DNA of 37,542 nucleotides from contig NZ_AKJZ01000060.1 in assembly GCF_000282055.1 (NCBI RefSeq), forward strand, positions 1 through 37,542, given 5' to 3'. The notes under the pieces were generated by a model. It saw only the letters and a program-made list of their open reading frames with translations, had not been told where the DNA came from and made no database searches. Of the stretch, positions 29,365 through 37,525 are shown one piece after another (within the stretch, counting starts at the first letter, position 1; every line of letters starts with the position of its first letter). The position numbers and the translations under genes were made by a program. The DNA comes from Flavobacterium sp. CF136. Lineage in GTDB: Bacteria; Bacteroidota; Bacteroidia; Flavobacteriales; Flavobacteriaceae.

Positions 29365-32300
29365 TTAAACTTTATCATATAGCCATACTCGCAATAACGA
29401 AAGCAGCTGATCAATATCAACAGGCTTGGTTATATAATCTGAGGCACCAGCTTTGATACATTTTTCGCGATCACCGGTCATTGCTTTTGCTGTTACGGCT
29501 ATCAATGGCAGTGTCAGATGTTTTGGGTTGCTCCGTATTTTTTCGGCTGTTTCATAACCATCCATATTCGGCATCATCATATCAAGCAAAACAATATCTG
29601 TATTTGGATTTTCTTCTAATGCTTTTATAGCTTCTTTACCATCAAAAGCTGTAATCACATTCATCTTAAATACTTCTAACGCTTTGGTAAGTGAATAAAT
29701 ATTTCGGACATCATCATCAACTATTAAAACCGTTTTGTCGAATAAAATATTATTCAGTAAATTAAGTTTTTTATAGCTTTCTTTTTTACCGTCTGAATCT
29801 TTGCTTTCTTCAACCAAATGCAGGAAAAGTGATACTTCGTCAAGCATTCTCTGATAAGAATGTGCTGTTTTTACAATAATGGAATCTGTGTATTTCTTAA
29901 TTTTTACTTCTTCTTTCAGCGACAGGCTTTTTCCGGTAAAAACAATTACAGGAAGATTTTCCAGGCCCGGGGTTTTCTTCACCCCTTCCAAAATTTCGTA
30001 AGCATGCTTATCCGGAATTCCCATATCCAATATTACACAATCAATTTCGCTTTTATTAAGTGACTCTAATCCATCTGATACTTCACTTTTAATTTCAGAA
30101 TTAATATTATAGCTCTCCAGGAAATAGGCAAGTGCCTTTGCATGTTTAGGATTATCCTCAATAATTAAAACTTTTTGCGCTTCCTTGTTTATAATATGTT
30201 CTATTCGCATAAAAATCTCCGGAATTTTTTCAAAAGCTACTGGTTTATCAAGAAACTCAACAGCCCCTTTTAAAAGACTTTCCTGTCTCAATTTATGCGA
30301 TGACATAATATGCACCGGAATATGTTTGGTATGCGGGTCATTTTTAAGTTCTTCCAAAATTTCCCAGCCACTTTTTACAGGAAGCTCAATGTCTAATAAA
30401 ATCCCTATTGGCTTATACTTCAATGCAAAATTTAATGCATAATCCCCTCTTACGGCAACCACTCCTTTATACCCTTTATTTCTGCTGAAGGATAACAATG
30501 ATTTAGCAAAATTGACATCATCCTCAACAATCAAAATCACTTTATCCTCTTCAGAAATTGTGTTTCTGTCATCTTCAATCTCATCAGGGATAATAGTACT
30601 GATATATTTATTTTTTGAATCTGTTTCTTTATTTTCTTCTTTATTTTCAATTTCTATTGGAGGTAATTTTTCGATTGAAGGTTTTTTTACCGAGCCAAAA
30701 ATGGGTAAACAGAACGTAAAAGTGCTTCCTTCGTTTTCTATACTGTGCAAAATTATTTCTCCGTTAAGTAATTTCGCCAGCTCCCTGCTAATAGACAAAC
30801 CTAAACCGGTACCGCCATATTTTCGTTTAGTTGAACCATCGGCTTGTTGAAAAGCCTCAAAAATTAAAGGTTGTTTATCTAACGGAATTCCAATTCCGGT
30901 ATCTTTTACAATAAAACAAATTATATTATGGTCATCATCATTTATCTTAATTTCCAGGCTTACAGAACCTTCATCAGTGAATTTAATGGCGTTCGAAATT
31001 AAATTTTTAAGAATTTGCTCTAAACGCATCTTATCGGTTTTAATGATAGTTGGAGCTTCTTTTGAAATAATCTCAAACCTGATATTTTTTTCTTTTGCTA
31101 CTTGTGTAAATAAATTCGTTAGGTTCTCGGTTATTTCCCGGGTAGGAAACTCTATAAATTCAAGTTCCATTTTTCCCGCCTCAATTTTAGACAAATCCAA
31201 AATTTCATCAATCAAACCTAATAAACTGTTTCCTGAACTCTGAATAACTTTGGCAAACTCTATTTCCTCTGTATTCATTCCTTTACTGTTATTTTCAGAT
31301 AATAATCGGCTTAAGAGCAAAATCGAATTTAAAGGTGTCCGTAATTCATGCGACATATTTGCCAGAAACTCTGATTTATAACGTGTTGTAAGTTCTAAAG
31401 CTTCTGATTTTTTTTGAATTTCACTGTTTTTTTCTTCCAGCAAAACACTTCGTTCAGACAATTCTTCGTTAGTTTGCTGAAGTTCTTCCTGTTGTACCCT
31501 TAACTCTTCTTCAGAAGCCTGAAGTTTTTCGGTTTGTGCTTCCAATTCAGAATTTATAGCTTCCAGTTCGCTGTGCTGAATTTGCAATTCTTCAGATTGT
31601 GATTGGGTTTCTTCAAGTAATTCTAAAACACGTTGTCGGTGTTTTGTTGACTTTATCGCGATTGCAATATTACCGGAAACAATCTTTAAAAATTCTAAAA
31701 TTAACGGTGAAAACTCATGAATACCTGCCAGTTCGATTGCGCCTTCAGTTTTGGTATTCAGCAAGGGTACTGCAACCACATGGGTTGGTTTTATCTCGCC
31801 TAATGCATAACTAATCTGAATATCTTCAGACGTTAATGATTTTAATTCCAATATTTTACCGGAAACAACAGATTGTCCAATTAAACCTTCCCCTTTTTTA
31901 ATACGTTCTTTATTTTTACTCGGAATATAACTGTAACCTGCAGCTGCAAAAAGCTCATCGCCATCAAGAATATATAAAACACCGGCATTACTATTGGTAT
32001 AATTACATAAAAATTCAATAACATCTTTTGATAATTGGTTCATTAACTTATCCCCTAACATCACATTATTGAGGCTGGCAACCCCTGTTTGCAGCCATTC
32101 TTTTTCTGATAATAAGCCAAAAGATTTTTTTAGGGAGACGCTCATGTTATTTAATGATTCTGCTACACTCCCTAATGCGTCTGCCTTGGTATCGTCTATA
32201 CGAATGTCATAATTTCCGTTAGAAATATTACCTGCAATAGTACTTATAGCGTCAATTCTGTTAGCAATTTCCTTATCTTTTCTTTCTAATTCCTGCTGCA

Positions 32301-32934
32301 GCAAAGTGCGTTCACTATAATCTTTTAGAATGCGCATTAAGGATATAATCGAAATAGAAAATGCAACAATAAAGGCTACAATAATTAAAACAATACTATA
32401 TCTGCCGTAACGTTCTGAATTTTCATTTCGTTCTTTTAAAAGATTTTGTTCACTACTTTCAATTCTTTTAACATTTGACCGCAATTCGTTCAACATCTTT
32501 TTCCCTTCATTGAGATTAAATGTGACGGTATTTTTTGCCAGTTGTTTTTTTATAATCTGATTGTGCAGGTATTTAAAAAAATTGGCCCTGAAAACTTTTA
32601 ATTCTTTTAGTTCTTTTTGTTGGGATGGATTATCGGCTGTAAGTTCGTCTAACTTATCAAAATAGTCATTCGATTTTGATTTGCAATCATTATACATTTG
32701 TACAAATTGCTCGTCTCCGGTTAAAAGGTAACCACGCATATTGGTCTGCGCTTCGATAATTCCGGCTGATCCTTCGTTTAAATTATAAATTACTTCCTGA
32801 GTATGATTAACCCAAAAATTACTTCTCAATAATTTTTTTATGCTAAGATATGATGCTGTAGAACTGATCAATAAGACCAGTAATGAAATTATTGAACTTA
32901 CAAATAAATTTCTTTTAAAGTTGTTTTTTTTCAT
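29365..32934 (-). CDS. CHASE3-HAMP-GAF hybrid histidine kinase with three receivers
   Basis: A 1189-residue inner-membrane hybrid sensor kinase. Helix TM1 (about 11-31), a periplasmic CHASE3-like domain (about 35-170, with Met-Arg-Gly-Tyr-Leu-Leu-Thr-Gly-Asp-Glu) and TM2 (about 177-200) lead into HAMP, a cytoplasmic GAF-like domain (about 285-435) and a long Glu/Gln-rich coiled coil (about 440-510). The kinase core has phosphoacceptor His529 (Met-Ser-His-Glu-Leu-Arg-Thr-Pro-Leu-Asn) and an ATP-binding domain (Asn-Leu-Ile-Ser-Asn-Ala-Ile-Lys-Phe, Asp-Thr-Gly-Ile-Gly-Ile, Gly-Gly-Thr-Gly-Leu-Gly-Leu). Receivers begin near 799, 921 and 1068, each with its Asp; in the second the usual Lys-Pro is Lys-Thr. 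It lies 10 bases after the REC-kinase gene and is the operon's main sensor. The signal is unknown. Confidence 0.93.
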   Translation of the reverse strand: MKKNNFKRNLFVSSIISLLVLLISSTASYLSIKKLLRSNFWVNHTQEVIYNLNEGSAGIIEAQTNMRGYLLTGDEQFVQMYNDCKSKSNDYFDKLDELTADNPSQQKELKELKVFRANFFKYLHNQIIKKQLAKNTVTFNLNEGKKMLNELRSNVKRIESSEQNLLKERNENSERYGRYSIVLIIVAFIVAFSISIISLMRILKDYSERTLLQQELERKDKEIANRIDAISTIAGNISNGNYDIRIDDTKADALGSVAESLNNMSVSLKKSFGLLSEKEWLQTGVASLNNVMLGDKLMNQLSKDVIEFLCNYTNSNAGVLYILDGDELFAAAGYSYIPSKNKERIKKGEGLIGQSVVSGKILELKSLTSEDIQISYALGEIKPTHVVAVPLLNTKTEGAIELAGIHEFSPLILEFLKIVSGNIAIAIKSTKHRQRVLELLEETQSQSEELQIQHSELEAINSELEAQTEKLQASEEELRVQQEELQQTNEELSERSVLLEEKNSEIQKKSEALELTTRYKSEFLANMSHELRTPLNSILLLSRLLSENNSKGMNTEEIEFAKVIQSSGNSLLGLIDEILDLSKIEAGKMELEFIEFPTREITENLTNLFTQVAKEKNIRFEIISKEAPTIIKTDKMRLEQILKNLISNAIKFTDEGSVSLEIKINDDDHNIICFIVKDTGIGIPLDKQPLIFEAFQQADGSTKRKYGGTGLGLSISRELAKLLNGEIILHSIENEGSTFTFCLPIFGSVKKPSIEKLPPIEIENKEENKETDSKNKYISTIIPDEIEDDRNTISEEDKVILIVEDDVNFAKSLLSFSRNKGYKGVVAVRGDYALNFALKYKPIGILLDIELPVKSGWEILEELKNDPHTKHIPVHIMSSHKLRQESLLKGAVEFLDKPVAFEKIPEIFMRIEHIINKEAQKVLIIEDNPKHAKALAYFLESYNINSEIKSEVSDGLESLNKSEIDCVILDMGIPDKHAYEILEGVKKTPGLENLPVIVFTGKSLSLKEEVKIKKYTDSIIVKTAHSYQRMLDEVSLFLHLVEESKDSDGKKESYKKLNLLNNILFDKTVLIVDDDVRNIYSLTKALEVFKMNVITAFDGKEAIKALEENPNTDIVLLDMMMPNMDGYETAEKIRSNPKHLTLPLIAVTAKAMTGDREKCIKAGASDYITKPVDIDQLLSLLRVWLYDKV

Positions 32935-32944
32935 ATAACATAAC

Positions 32945-34168
32945 CTATTTTGATTCCTGAAATTCTAAGGGTAAAACCATAATAAAACTTGCCCCCTTGC
33001 CCACTTCACTTTTAGCGGTAATTAATCCGTTGTGTTTTTCGATTATCTTTTTTGCGATTGCCAGACCAATTCCTGTTCCTTCATAGGTTTGACGATCATT
33101 TAAGCTTTGAAAAATGATAAAAATCCTATCCAGATAAACTTCATCAAAACCAATTCCGTTATCCTTAACAATAATGCGGCAATATTTCCCCTCCGGAGAA
33201 GGTTTTCCATCAAAACTTTTTGTTTCAATTAATTCAGAAGTGATTTCTATTAAAGGACTGTTTGTATTATTTGAAAACTTAAGAGCATTTCCAATTAAAT
33301 TTTGAAAAACCTGTCGCAATTGGCTCGAAATACTGTCAATAGTAGGAAGTACATTGGTTTTAATCACAGCTCCTTTGCTTTCGATAAGATAATCAAAATC
33401 TGAGAGAACTTCCTGCAGGACAATATTCAAATCGGTTTTTTCAGGTTGTACTTTTGATGATAATCTGGAATAAGCCAGTAAATCTGTAATCAGGGTCTGC
33501 ATTCTTTCTGCCGATTTTATAGTCCGGTTAACATAATCAACGGCTTTTTCATCTTTAGTGAGATACAGGTCTTTTATAATTTTAATGAAAATCTGAATTT
33601 TTCTTATCGGCTCATTCAGGTCATGCGAAACAACCCAGGAAAATTGTTGCAGCTCATGATTCTTAAGTTCCAATTCTTCATTTTTTAAAACCAACTCTTT
33701 TGTTCTTTCCGCAATTTTTATTTCAAGGTTATCCTGAGCTTCTTTCCTTATTTTGATTTCCTTCGAAAGCAAATCTTTCATTTCTTTTAATTGATTTTGC
33801 TGTTCGTAAATCTTTAAGAAGGTTTTTACTTTTAAAATCAGCAGATCAGTATCTACAGGTTTGGTTATATATTCTACAGCGCCGCTTTCATACCCTTTAA
33901 AAATATATTTTTTTTCGATATTTAGTGCCGACAGAAAAATGACAGGAATATCTTTTGTTTTTTTATTGCCGGAAAGAATTTTTACTACTTCAAAGCCGTC
34001 GAGTCCGGGCATCTGAACATCCATTATAATCAGGCAGTAATCAGTTTTTAAAATTTTCTTTAATGCTTCTTCCCCTGATTCTGCAGTATCAACATCGATA
34101 TTATGTAATTCTAATGTTTTTTTTAAGGCTATTATATTTGCCCTTATATCGTCTACAATTAATATCAT
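32945..34168 (-). CDS. REC-histidine kinase, cytoplasmic
   Basis: A soluble 407-residue kinase with an N-terminal receiver: acidic Asp6-Asp7, phosphoacceptor Asp50 in Ile-Met-Asp-Val-Gln-Met-Pro, and Lys-Pro-Val-Asp near residue 105. A coiled coil (about 115-170, many Lys-Asn-Glu-Glu-Leu repeats) follows. The HisKA domain has His182 in Val-Val-Ser-His-Asp-Leu-Asn-Glu-Pro-Ile, a form typical of phytochrome-like kinases. The ATPase has Asn-Leu-Ile-Gly-Asn-Ala-Leu-Lys-Phe, Asp-Asn-Gly-Ile-Gly-Phe and Gly-Thr-Gly-Ile-Gly-Leu-Ala. No membrane segment, so its input is probably phosphorylation of the receiver, for instance by the hybrid kinase downstream. It is the first gene of the five-gene minus-strand operon. 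Confidence 0.93.
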   Translation of the reverse strand: MILIVDDIRANIIALKKTLELHNIDVDTAESGEEALKKILKTDYCLIIMDVQMPGLDGFEVVKILSGNKKTKDIPVIFLSALNIEKKYIFKGYESGAVEYITKPVDTDLLILKVKTFLKIYEQQNQLKEMKDLLSKEIKIRKEAQDNLEIKIAERTKELVLKNEELELKNHELQQFSWVVSHDLNEPIRKIQIFIKIIKDLYLTKDEKAVDYVNRTIKSAERMQTLITDLLAYSRLSSKVQPEKTDLNIVLQEVLSDFDYLIESKGAVIKTNVLPTIDSISSQLRQVFQNLIGNALKFSNNTNSPLIEITSELIETKSFDGKPSPEGKYCRIIVKDNGIGFDEVYLDRIFIIFQSLNDRQTYEGTGIGLAIAKKIIEKHNGLITAKSEVGKGASFIMVLPLEFQESK

Positions 34169-34255
34169 TTGTTTTTAGGGCTAAAGTGTTATAATTTAAA
34201 AATTTTTAAGAAAATATTATTTTAATATTAACTGTTCAAAATACTACCAAACTCT

Positions 34256-34263
34256 CAAAAGTA
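34256..34263 (-). promoter_or_regulatory. Candidate -7 element TACTTTTG for the signalling operon
   Basis: Exact TAnnTTTG match on the minus strand, 87 bases upstream of the first kinase ATG. No TTG lies at normal spacing. The rest of the 273-base divergent gap to the SDR gene is AT-rich with no other signal that I can support. Confidence 0.4.
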
Positions 34264-34441
34264 TAAAAAAAAAGCGCGGTTGTATTTTATCTCAAATTTT
34301 ATTAATTACATAATTCCCATCTATAATATCTTTTTAAATAAGTAACATTTATTGAGATAATCTTTAATTCATTGAAGTCAAATTTTAATAGGAAATCCGA
34401 TTATTTTTAGATTTAATAATCATTCTAAAAATTGAAGTGTT

Positions 34442-35290
34442 ATGAAAAAAACGAAAACATTTCCGGAACAAAAACAAAATCTGCCGGGCAATGAATATTT
34501 AATGAAACCTGAACCTGAGATCATTAAAGAAAATTATGTCGGAAGCGGAAAGCTTTTGGGCAAGGTGGCTTTCATCACAGGAGGCGATAGTGGAATCGGC
34601 AGAAGTGTGGCCGTACATTTTGCCCGTGAAGGTGCCAATATTGCGATTGTTTATCTGAAGGAAGATAAAGACGCCCTATTAACTAAAGAATTGATTGAAA
34701 AAGAAGGTCAGCAATGTCTTTTGATCAGTGGAGATTTAAAGGAAGAGAAGTTCTGCAAAAATGCCATAAAAAAATGTCATCAATCATTTAAAAAAATAAA
34801 TATAATTGTCAATAATGCTGCAGTTCAGTTTCCCCAAAGTGAATTAGAAAAAATTACGGCGGCACAGATTCATAAAACATTTGAGACTAATATTTACCCT
34901 TACTTTTATATTACGAAAGCTGCTTTGCCATTTCTAAAGGAAGGCGACACCATTATTAACACAAGCTCTGTTACTGCTTATCGTGGAAGTGAACATCTTC
35001 TTGATTATTCGAGTACAAAAGGTGCTATTTTAACCTTTACAAGATCCTTATCGACCATGCTTGCCAAAAAAAAAATTAGGGTAAACGGCGTTGCTCCGGG
35101 ACCAATCTGGACTCCTCTGATTGTTGCTACGTTTGATAAAATTTCAGATTTCGGAAAAGATAATCCAATGGGAAGACCAGGCCAGCCATCGGAAGTTGGT
35201 CCTGCATACGTTTTTTTAGCATCCGAAGACAGCAGTTATATTACCGGTCAAATTATTCATATAAACGGGGGCGAACTTGTGGGAGGATAA
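34442..35290 (+). CDS. SDR-family NAD(P)-dependent oxidoreductase (general-stress type)
   Basis: A classical short-chain dehydrogenase/reductase, 282 aa, with a 40-residue N-terminal extension (Phe-Pro-Glu-Gln-Lys-Gln-Asn-Leu-Pro-Gly) that marks the YhdF/YdaD/GSP39-like branch induced by stress in Bacillus. The cofactor motif Thr-Gly-Gly-Asp-Ser-Gly-Ile-Gly-Arg is at 46-54, Asn-Asn-Ala-Ala at 124-127, catalytic Ser175/176, Tyr189 and Lys193 (Tyr-Ser-Ser-Thr-Lys). The C-terminal Ile-Thr-Gly-Gln-Ile-Ile-His-Ile-Asn-Gly-Gly is standard. The substrate is unknown. The SemiSWEET gene follows on the same strand after a 19-base gap. I find no TAnnTTTG box upstream, so another sigma factor is possible. 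Confidence 0.92.
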   Translation: MKKTKTFPEQKQNLPGNEYLMKPEPEIIKENYVGSGKLLGKVAFITGGDSGIGRSVAVHFAREGANIAIVYLKEDKDALLTKELIEKEGQQCLLISGDLKEEKFCKNAIKKCHQSFKKINIIVNNAAVQFPQSELEKITAAQIHKTFETNIYPYFYITKAALPFLKEGDTIINTSSVTAYRGSEHLLDYSSTKGAILTFTRSLSTMLAKKKIRVNGVAPGPIWTPLIVATFDKISDFGKDNPMGRPGQPSEVGPAYVFLASEDSSYITGQIIHINGGELVGG

Positions 35291-35309
35291 AATATTAAAA
35301 TTAAAAACT

Positions 35310-35570
35310 ATGAATTTCATTGATCTTATTGGTCTTTTTGCAGGAATGTGTGTCACAATTTCAGTAATTCCACAAATAGTAAAAGTTTGGAAAACTAAAA
35401 AAGTAAAAGCAATTTCGTTGCTGACCTTTAGCATTTTAACTTTTGGAATTATGATGTGGATTATTTACGGAGTTCTAAAAAACGATTTACCAATAATCAT
35501 TACCAATAGTGTTTCGTTGTTTTTAAATCTTATTATGATCTATTTTATTATTTATTATGAAAAGGAATAA
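35310..35570 (+). CDS. SemiSWEET-family sugar transporter
   Basis: SemiSWEETs are bacterial half-size SWEETs that dimerise to carry sugars such as sucrose or glucose across the inner membrane. The protein has 86 residues in three predicted helices (about 5-23, 37-57 and 62-83), the normal size. The signature Pro-Gln is at residues 21-22 in helix 1 (Val-Ile-Pro-Gln-Ile-Val-Lys-Val-Trp), followed by the conserved Thr-Lys-Lys-Val-Lys-Ala-Ile-Ser and a Trp-Ile-Ile-Tyr-Gly-Val segment in helix 2. An upstream in-frame GTG at 35277 overlaps the SDR gene and is rejected in favour of the ATG at 35310, which begins at the helix. It is likely co-transcribed with the SDR gene. Confidence 0.92.
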   Translation: MNFIDLIGLFAGMCVTISVIPQIVKVWKTKKVKAISLLTFSILTFGIMMWIIYGVLKNDLPIIITNSVSLFLNLIMIYFIIYYEKE

Positions 35571-35575
35571 AATAA

Positions 35576-35603
35576 AAAAACAGCTTTGAAAACAGCTGTT
35601 TTT
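35576..35603. terminator. Bidirectional terminator between SemiSWEET and a convergent gene
   Basis: AAAAACAGCT (35576-35585) pairs with AGCTGTTTTT (35594-35603), with T-rich sequence on both strands after the stem. It serves the SDR-SemiSWEET pair and the minus-strand gene ending at 35643. Confidence 0.75.
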
Positions 35604-35642
35604 ATTGATAAATGACAGAATATAATAATGCTTTACAGCTAA

Positions 35643-36458
35643 CTAATTTTTTACAATATGGCTAAATGCTAAAAGGTATTTTTCTTTTAACAACCGTGGC
35701 AAATGATAGCTTCCAACATGTTTCATTCCATAAAAAGCGTCTAAAATATTCAAATTAGAAATTCTTTTAAATTCGTCTATCTGCTTTGTCGCCAAATTCA
35801 AAATTGGCTGTATTGCTTTAATATAGCCATAACTATGCAGCATATATTCCGTTTCCAGAATATTCTCTAAAATTCTTTTTCTTACCAAATCCCCAACAAT
35901 TCCTTTTTGAGGAACGCTCCTGAATTCGTTAATTTTTTCAATTATTCCCAAATTAGACTGACCAACATGAATATATTTTCCTGAAGGGTTTGTAAACATC
36001 GTTTTTAAATCAGAAAATAAACCTGTATTCTCCTCTACAGTAGAAACATTACTGCTAATGACAGAAAATTTAACTCGTTTATAGCCTTTAAAAAATAAAA
36101 CACTATTAATGTTTGATGTATTTCTTAAAATCCCTGTCTGATTGGATTTTATATTTTTTTTATCCCCGTTAATCCCAAAACTATGGATTAAATCTCCTTC
36201 AGAACAATAGGCAAATAAAACTGGCGAATTTGCCGAAGATTCCATACTTAATACGACATCATCATGAAAATAAACATCAAATTCCAGATAGGCAATTTGT
36301 TTGTTAAAAGTCATCCCGCTAATTGTTCCTTGTGCTTTTTTGGAATTAACTTTTAACCTGTATTGATTGTTTTCTAAAGTCAAAGTTCCGTTCAGACTAT
36401 CTTTAAGCTCGTTAAAAACAGTATTCATTTCATCAGTATTTAAGTAAAGTTTTTTCAT
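35643..36458 (-). CDS. Hypothetical protein, 271 aa
   Basis: I do not recognise the family. The N-terminal half (about 1-165) is beta-strand-rich, with alternating hydrophobic and polar residues (Ile-Ala-Tyr-Leu-Glu-Phe-Asp-Val-Tyr-Phe), while the second half (about 165-271) is helical, with Asn-Leu-Gly-Ile-Ile-Glu-Lys-Ile-Asn-Glu-Phe and Ser-Tyr-Gly-Tyr-Ile-Lys-Ala-Ile-Gln-Pro-Ile-Leu. This layout resembles the N-terminal sensing half of some Bacteroidetes AraC-type regulators, but there is no C-terminal DNA-binding domain, so that idea is weak. No signal peptide. A TCACGAAATTTG stretch 80-90 bases upstream may be its promoter. Confidence 0.65.
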   Translation of the reverse strand: MKKLYLNTDEMNTVFNELKDSLNGTLTLENNQYRLKVNSKKAQGTISGMTFNKQIAYLEFDVYFHDDVVLSMESSANSPVLFAYCSEGDLIHSFGINGDKKNIKSNQTGILRNTSNINSVLFFKGYKRVKFSVISSNVSTVEENTGLFSDLKTMFTNPSGKYIHVGQSNLGIIEKINEFRSVPQKGIVGDLVRKRILENILETEYMLHSYGYIKAIQPILNLATKQIDEFKRISNLNILDAFYGMKHVGSYHLPRLLKEKYLLAFSHIVKN

Positions 36459-36536
36459 CTGTCAACATTTAAATATTCTATAATTAAAAAAATCGAGTTC
36501 AACTTAACCTTAATTTTGTTTCTCTTTTGAACTATT

Positions 36537-36548
36537 CAAATTTCGTGA
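36537..36548 (-). promoter_or_regulatory. Candidate promoter, TCACGAAATTTG
   Basis: Third instance of the TCACGA(A/T)ATTTG motif on the minus strand, about 80 bases upstream of a minus-strand ATG. Function inferred from recurrence. Confidence 0.3.
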
Positions 36549-36623
36549 TACTTCGAATGTTTAATGTTATATAATTTTTCGTACAACTTTCATAATTAAT
36601 ACCTTATAAAAGATGACAAATAA

Positions 36624-36662
36624 AAAACAGCTGTCCAAACATATATTTGAAACAGCTGTTTT
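36624..36662 (-). terminator. Terminator downstream of the 113-aa gene
   Basis: AAAACAGCTGT (36624-36634) is the reverse complement of ACAGCTGTTTT (36652-36662), with a 17-base loop. On the minus strand the stem runs into TTTTTTATTT, 59 bases after the stop codon. The stem core CAGCTG is shared with the terminator at 35576. Confidence 0.7.
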
Positions 36663-36720
36663 ATCAGCAAAATAAAAAAAATCCTATACCTTAATATCTA
36701 TAATTTTTAAAAACCAAATG

Positions 36721-37062
36721 TTATGTCAGCTTGTGGATATCAGCATTAGTCGAATAATTTTCTTTTGGAATATTCTTAAAAAATTCGGCAGCTTCCAAGT
36801 CTGCAGATGGTCCGTATCCTAATAAATAAGTTCCTTTTTTATTGTCGGCAGTTTCTATAATATACAAAATCGACATATCATCAGGGTCACTCATTCCTTC
36901 GTATCGATGATGGGCTACAATAAAAATTTCCTCAGGCTGATACGGATATTTTGATTCTGTTTCTACAAGCGTATCATACTGAAACAAAAAATTACAGCAA
37001 TATCCATTTTTTTGATACTCCTCTATATATTCCAACTCGTTTTTTGAAAGTTCTTTTTTCAT
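36721..37062 (-). CDS. Small conserved hypothetical protein, 113 aa
   Basis: A cytoplasmic, acidic protein with a Cys-Cys near residue 22-23 and a core of Arg-Tyr-Glu-Gly-Met-Ser-Asp-Pro-Asp-Asp-Met-Ser-Ile-Leu-Tyr-Ile followed by Gly-Thr-Tyr-Leu-Leu-Gly-Tyr-Gly. This core is found in a family of small Bacteroidetes proteins, some of which carry the label phosphoribosylpyrophosphate synthetase in databases. Nothing here supports that label: no PRPP-binding loop and far too short. The function is unknown. It is a single gene with its own terminator downstream. Confidence 0.75.
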   Translation of the reverse strand: MKKELSKNELEYIEEYQKNGYCCNFLFQYDTLVETESKYPYQPEEIFIVAHHRYEGMSDPDDMSILYIIETADNKKGTYLLGYGPSADLEAAEFFKNIPKENYSTNADIHKLT

Positions 37063-37342
37063 GATAATTAGTTTTAATGTATATATCAGGACTTATGAAA
37101 ATAATTGTATTACCAACAAATTTCATTGATTTTAAACGAATCTCTTGACTCAATAAATATTTTTTTTGTCTCATTAAATAATTTATGCAAAAAATAAAAA
37201 AAACAGGATTTTTATAGGGGCTGTCATTTTTAAAATTCATTTATAAATTACCGGAATTATCAATAAAACTCTAATTCTTCAAAGTTTTAAAAAAAGAAAT
37301 ATCATAATATTCAGCTGGGAAATTATAATTTAAATACAGCAA

Positions 37343-37386
37343 TGGCTTTAGCCAAATGAAGCTTCTGCACTTTTCGGCTAAAGCCA
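37343..37386. repeat. Inverted repeat GGCTTTAGCC / GGCTAAAGCC
   Basis: ATGGCTTTAGCC near 37342-37353 is opposed by GGCTAAAGCCAAT at 37376-37388. The arms are separated by 22 bases. The motif looks like an intergenic repeat rather than a terminator because no T-run follows. Confidence 0.5.
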
Positions 37387-37448
37387 ATTATCTTTTCCTA
37401 ATTTACCTCCGGCTGAAGCACAATGTCATTAAGCCAAGGGATATTTTC

Positions 37449-37511
37449 GTCAGTTCGAGTGTTTTCTTTAAAAAATGCGATAGCTTTTTTTAAAGAAAAT
37501 GTATCGAGAAC
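37449..37511 (+). repeat. CGTCAGTTCGAGTG...GTATCGAGAAC palindromic repeat, copy C
   Basis: Same outer boxes and same loop TGCGATAGCT as copy A (14269), but the stem is TTTTCTTTAAAAAA with its complement instead. Stem bases change together while boxes and loop are kept. Confidence 0.75.
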
Positions 37512-37525
37512 CTTAGTATTAGAAA

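Noticed and set aside
30185..31243. Several 85-112 codon plus-strand frames
   Set aside because: All antisense to the hybrid kinase, whose domains are continuous on the minus strand.
35643..36458. AraC-family regulator
   Set aside because: The beta-then-helix layout is suggestive, but no helix-turn-helix domain is found in its 271 residues.
36721..37062. Phosphoribosylpyrophosphate synthetase
   Set aside because: A label I recall for this small family, but size and motifs do not support it.
36992..37240. 82-codon minus-strand frame
   Set aside because: Overlaps the 113-aa gene out of frame, with no start context and an unnatural composition.
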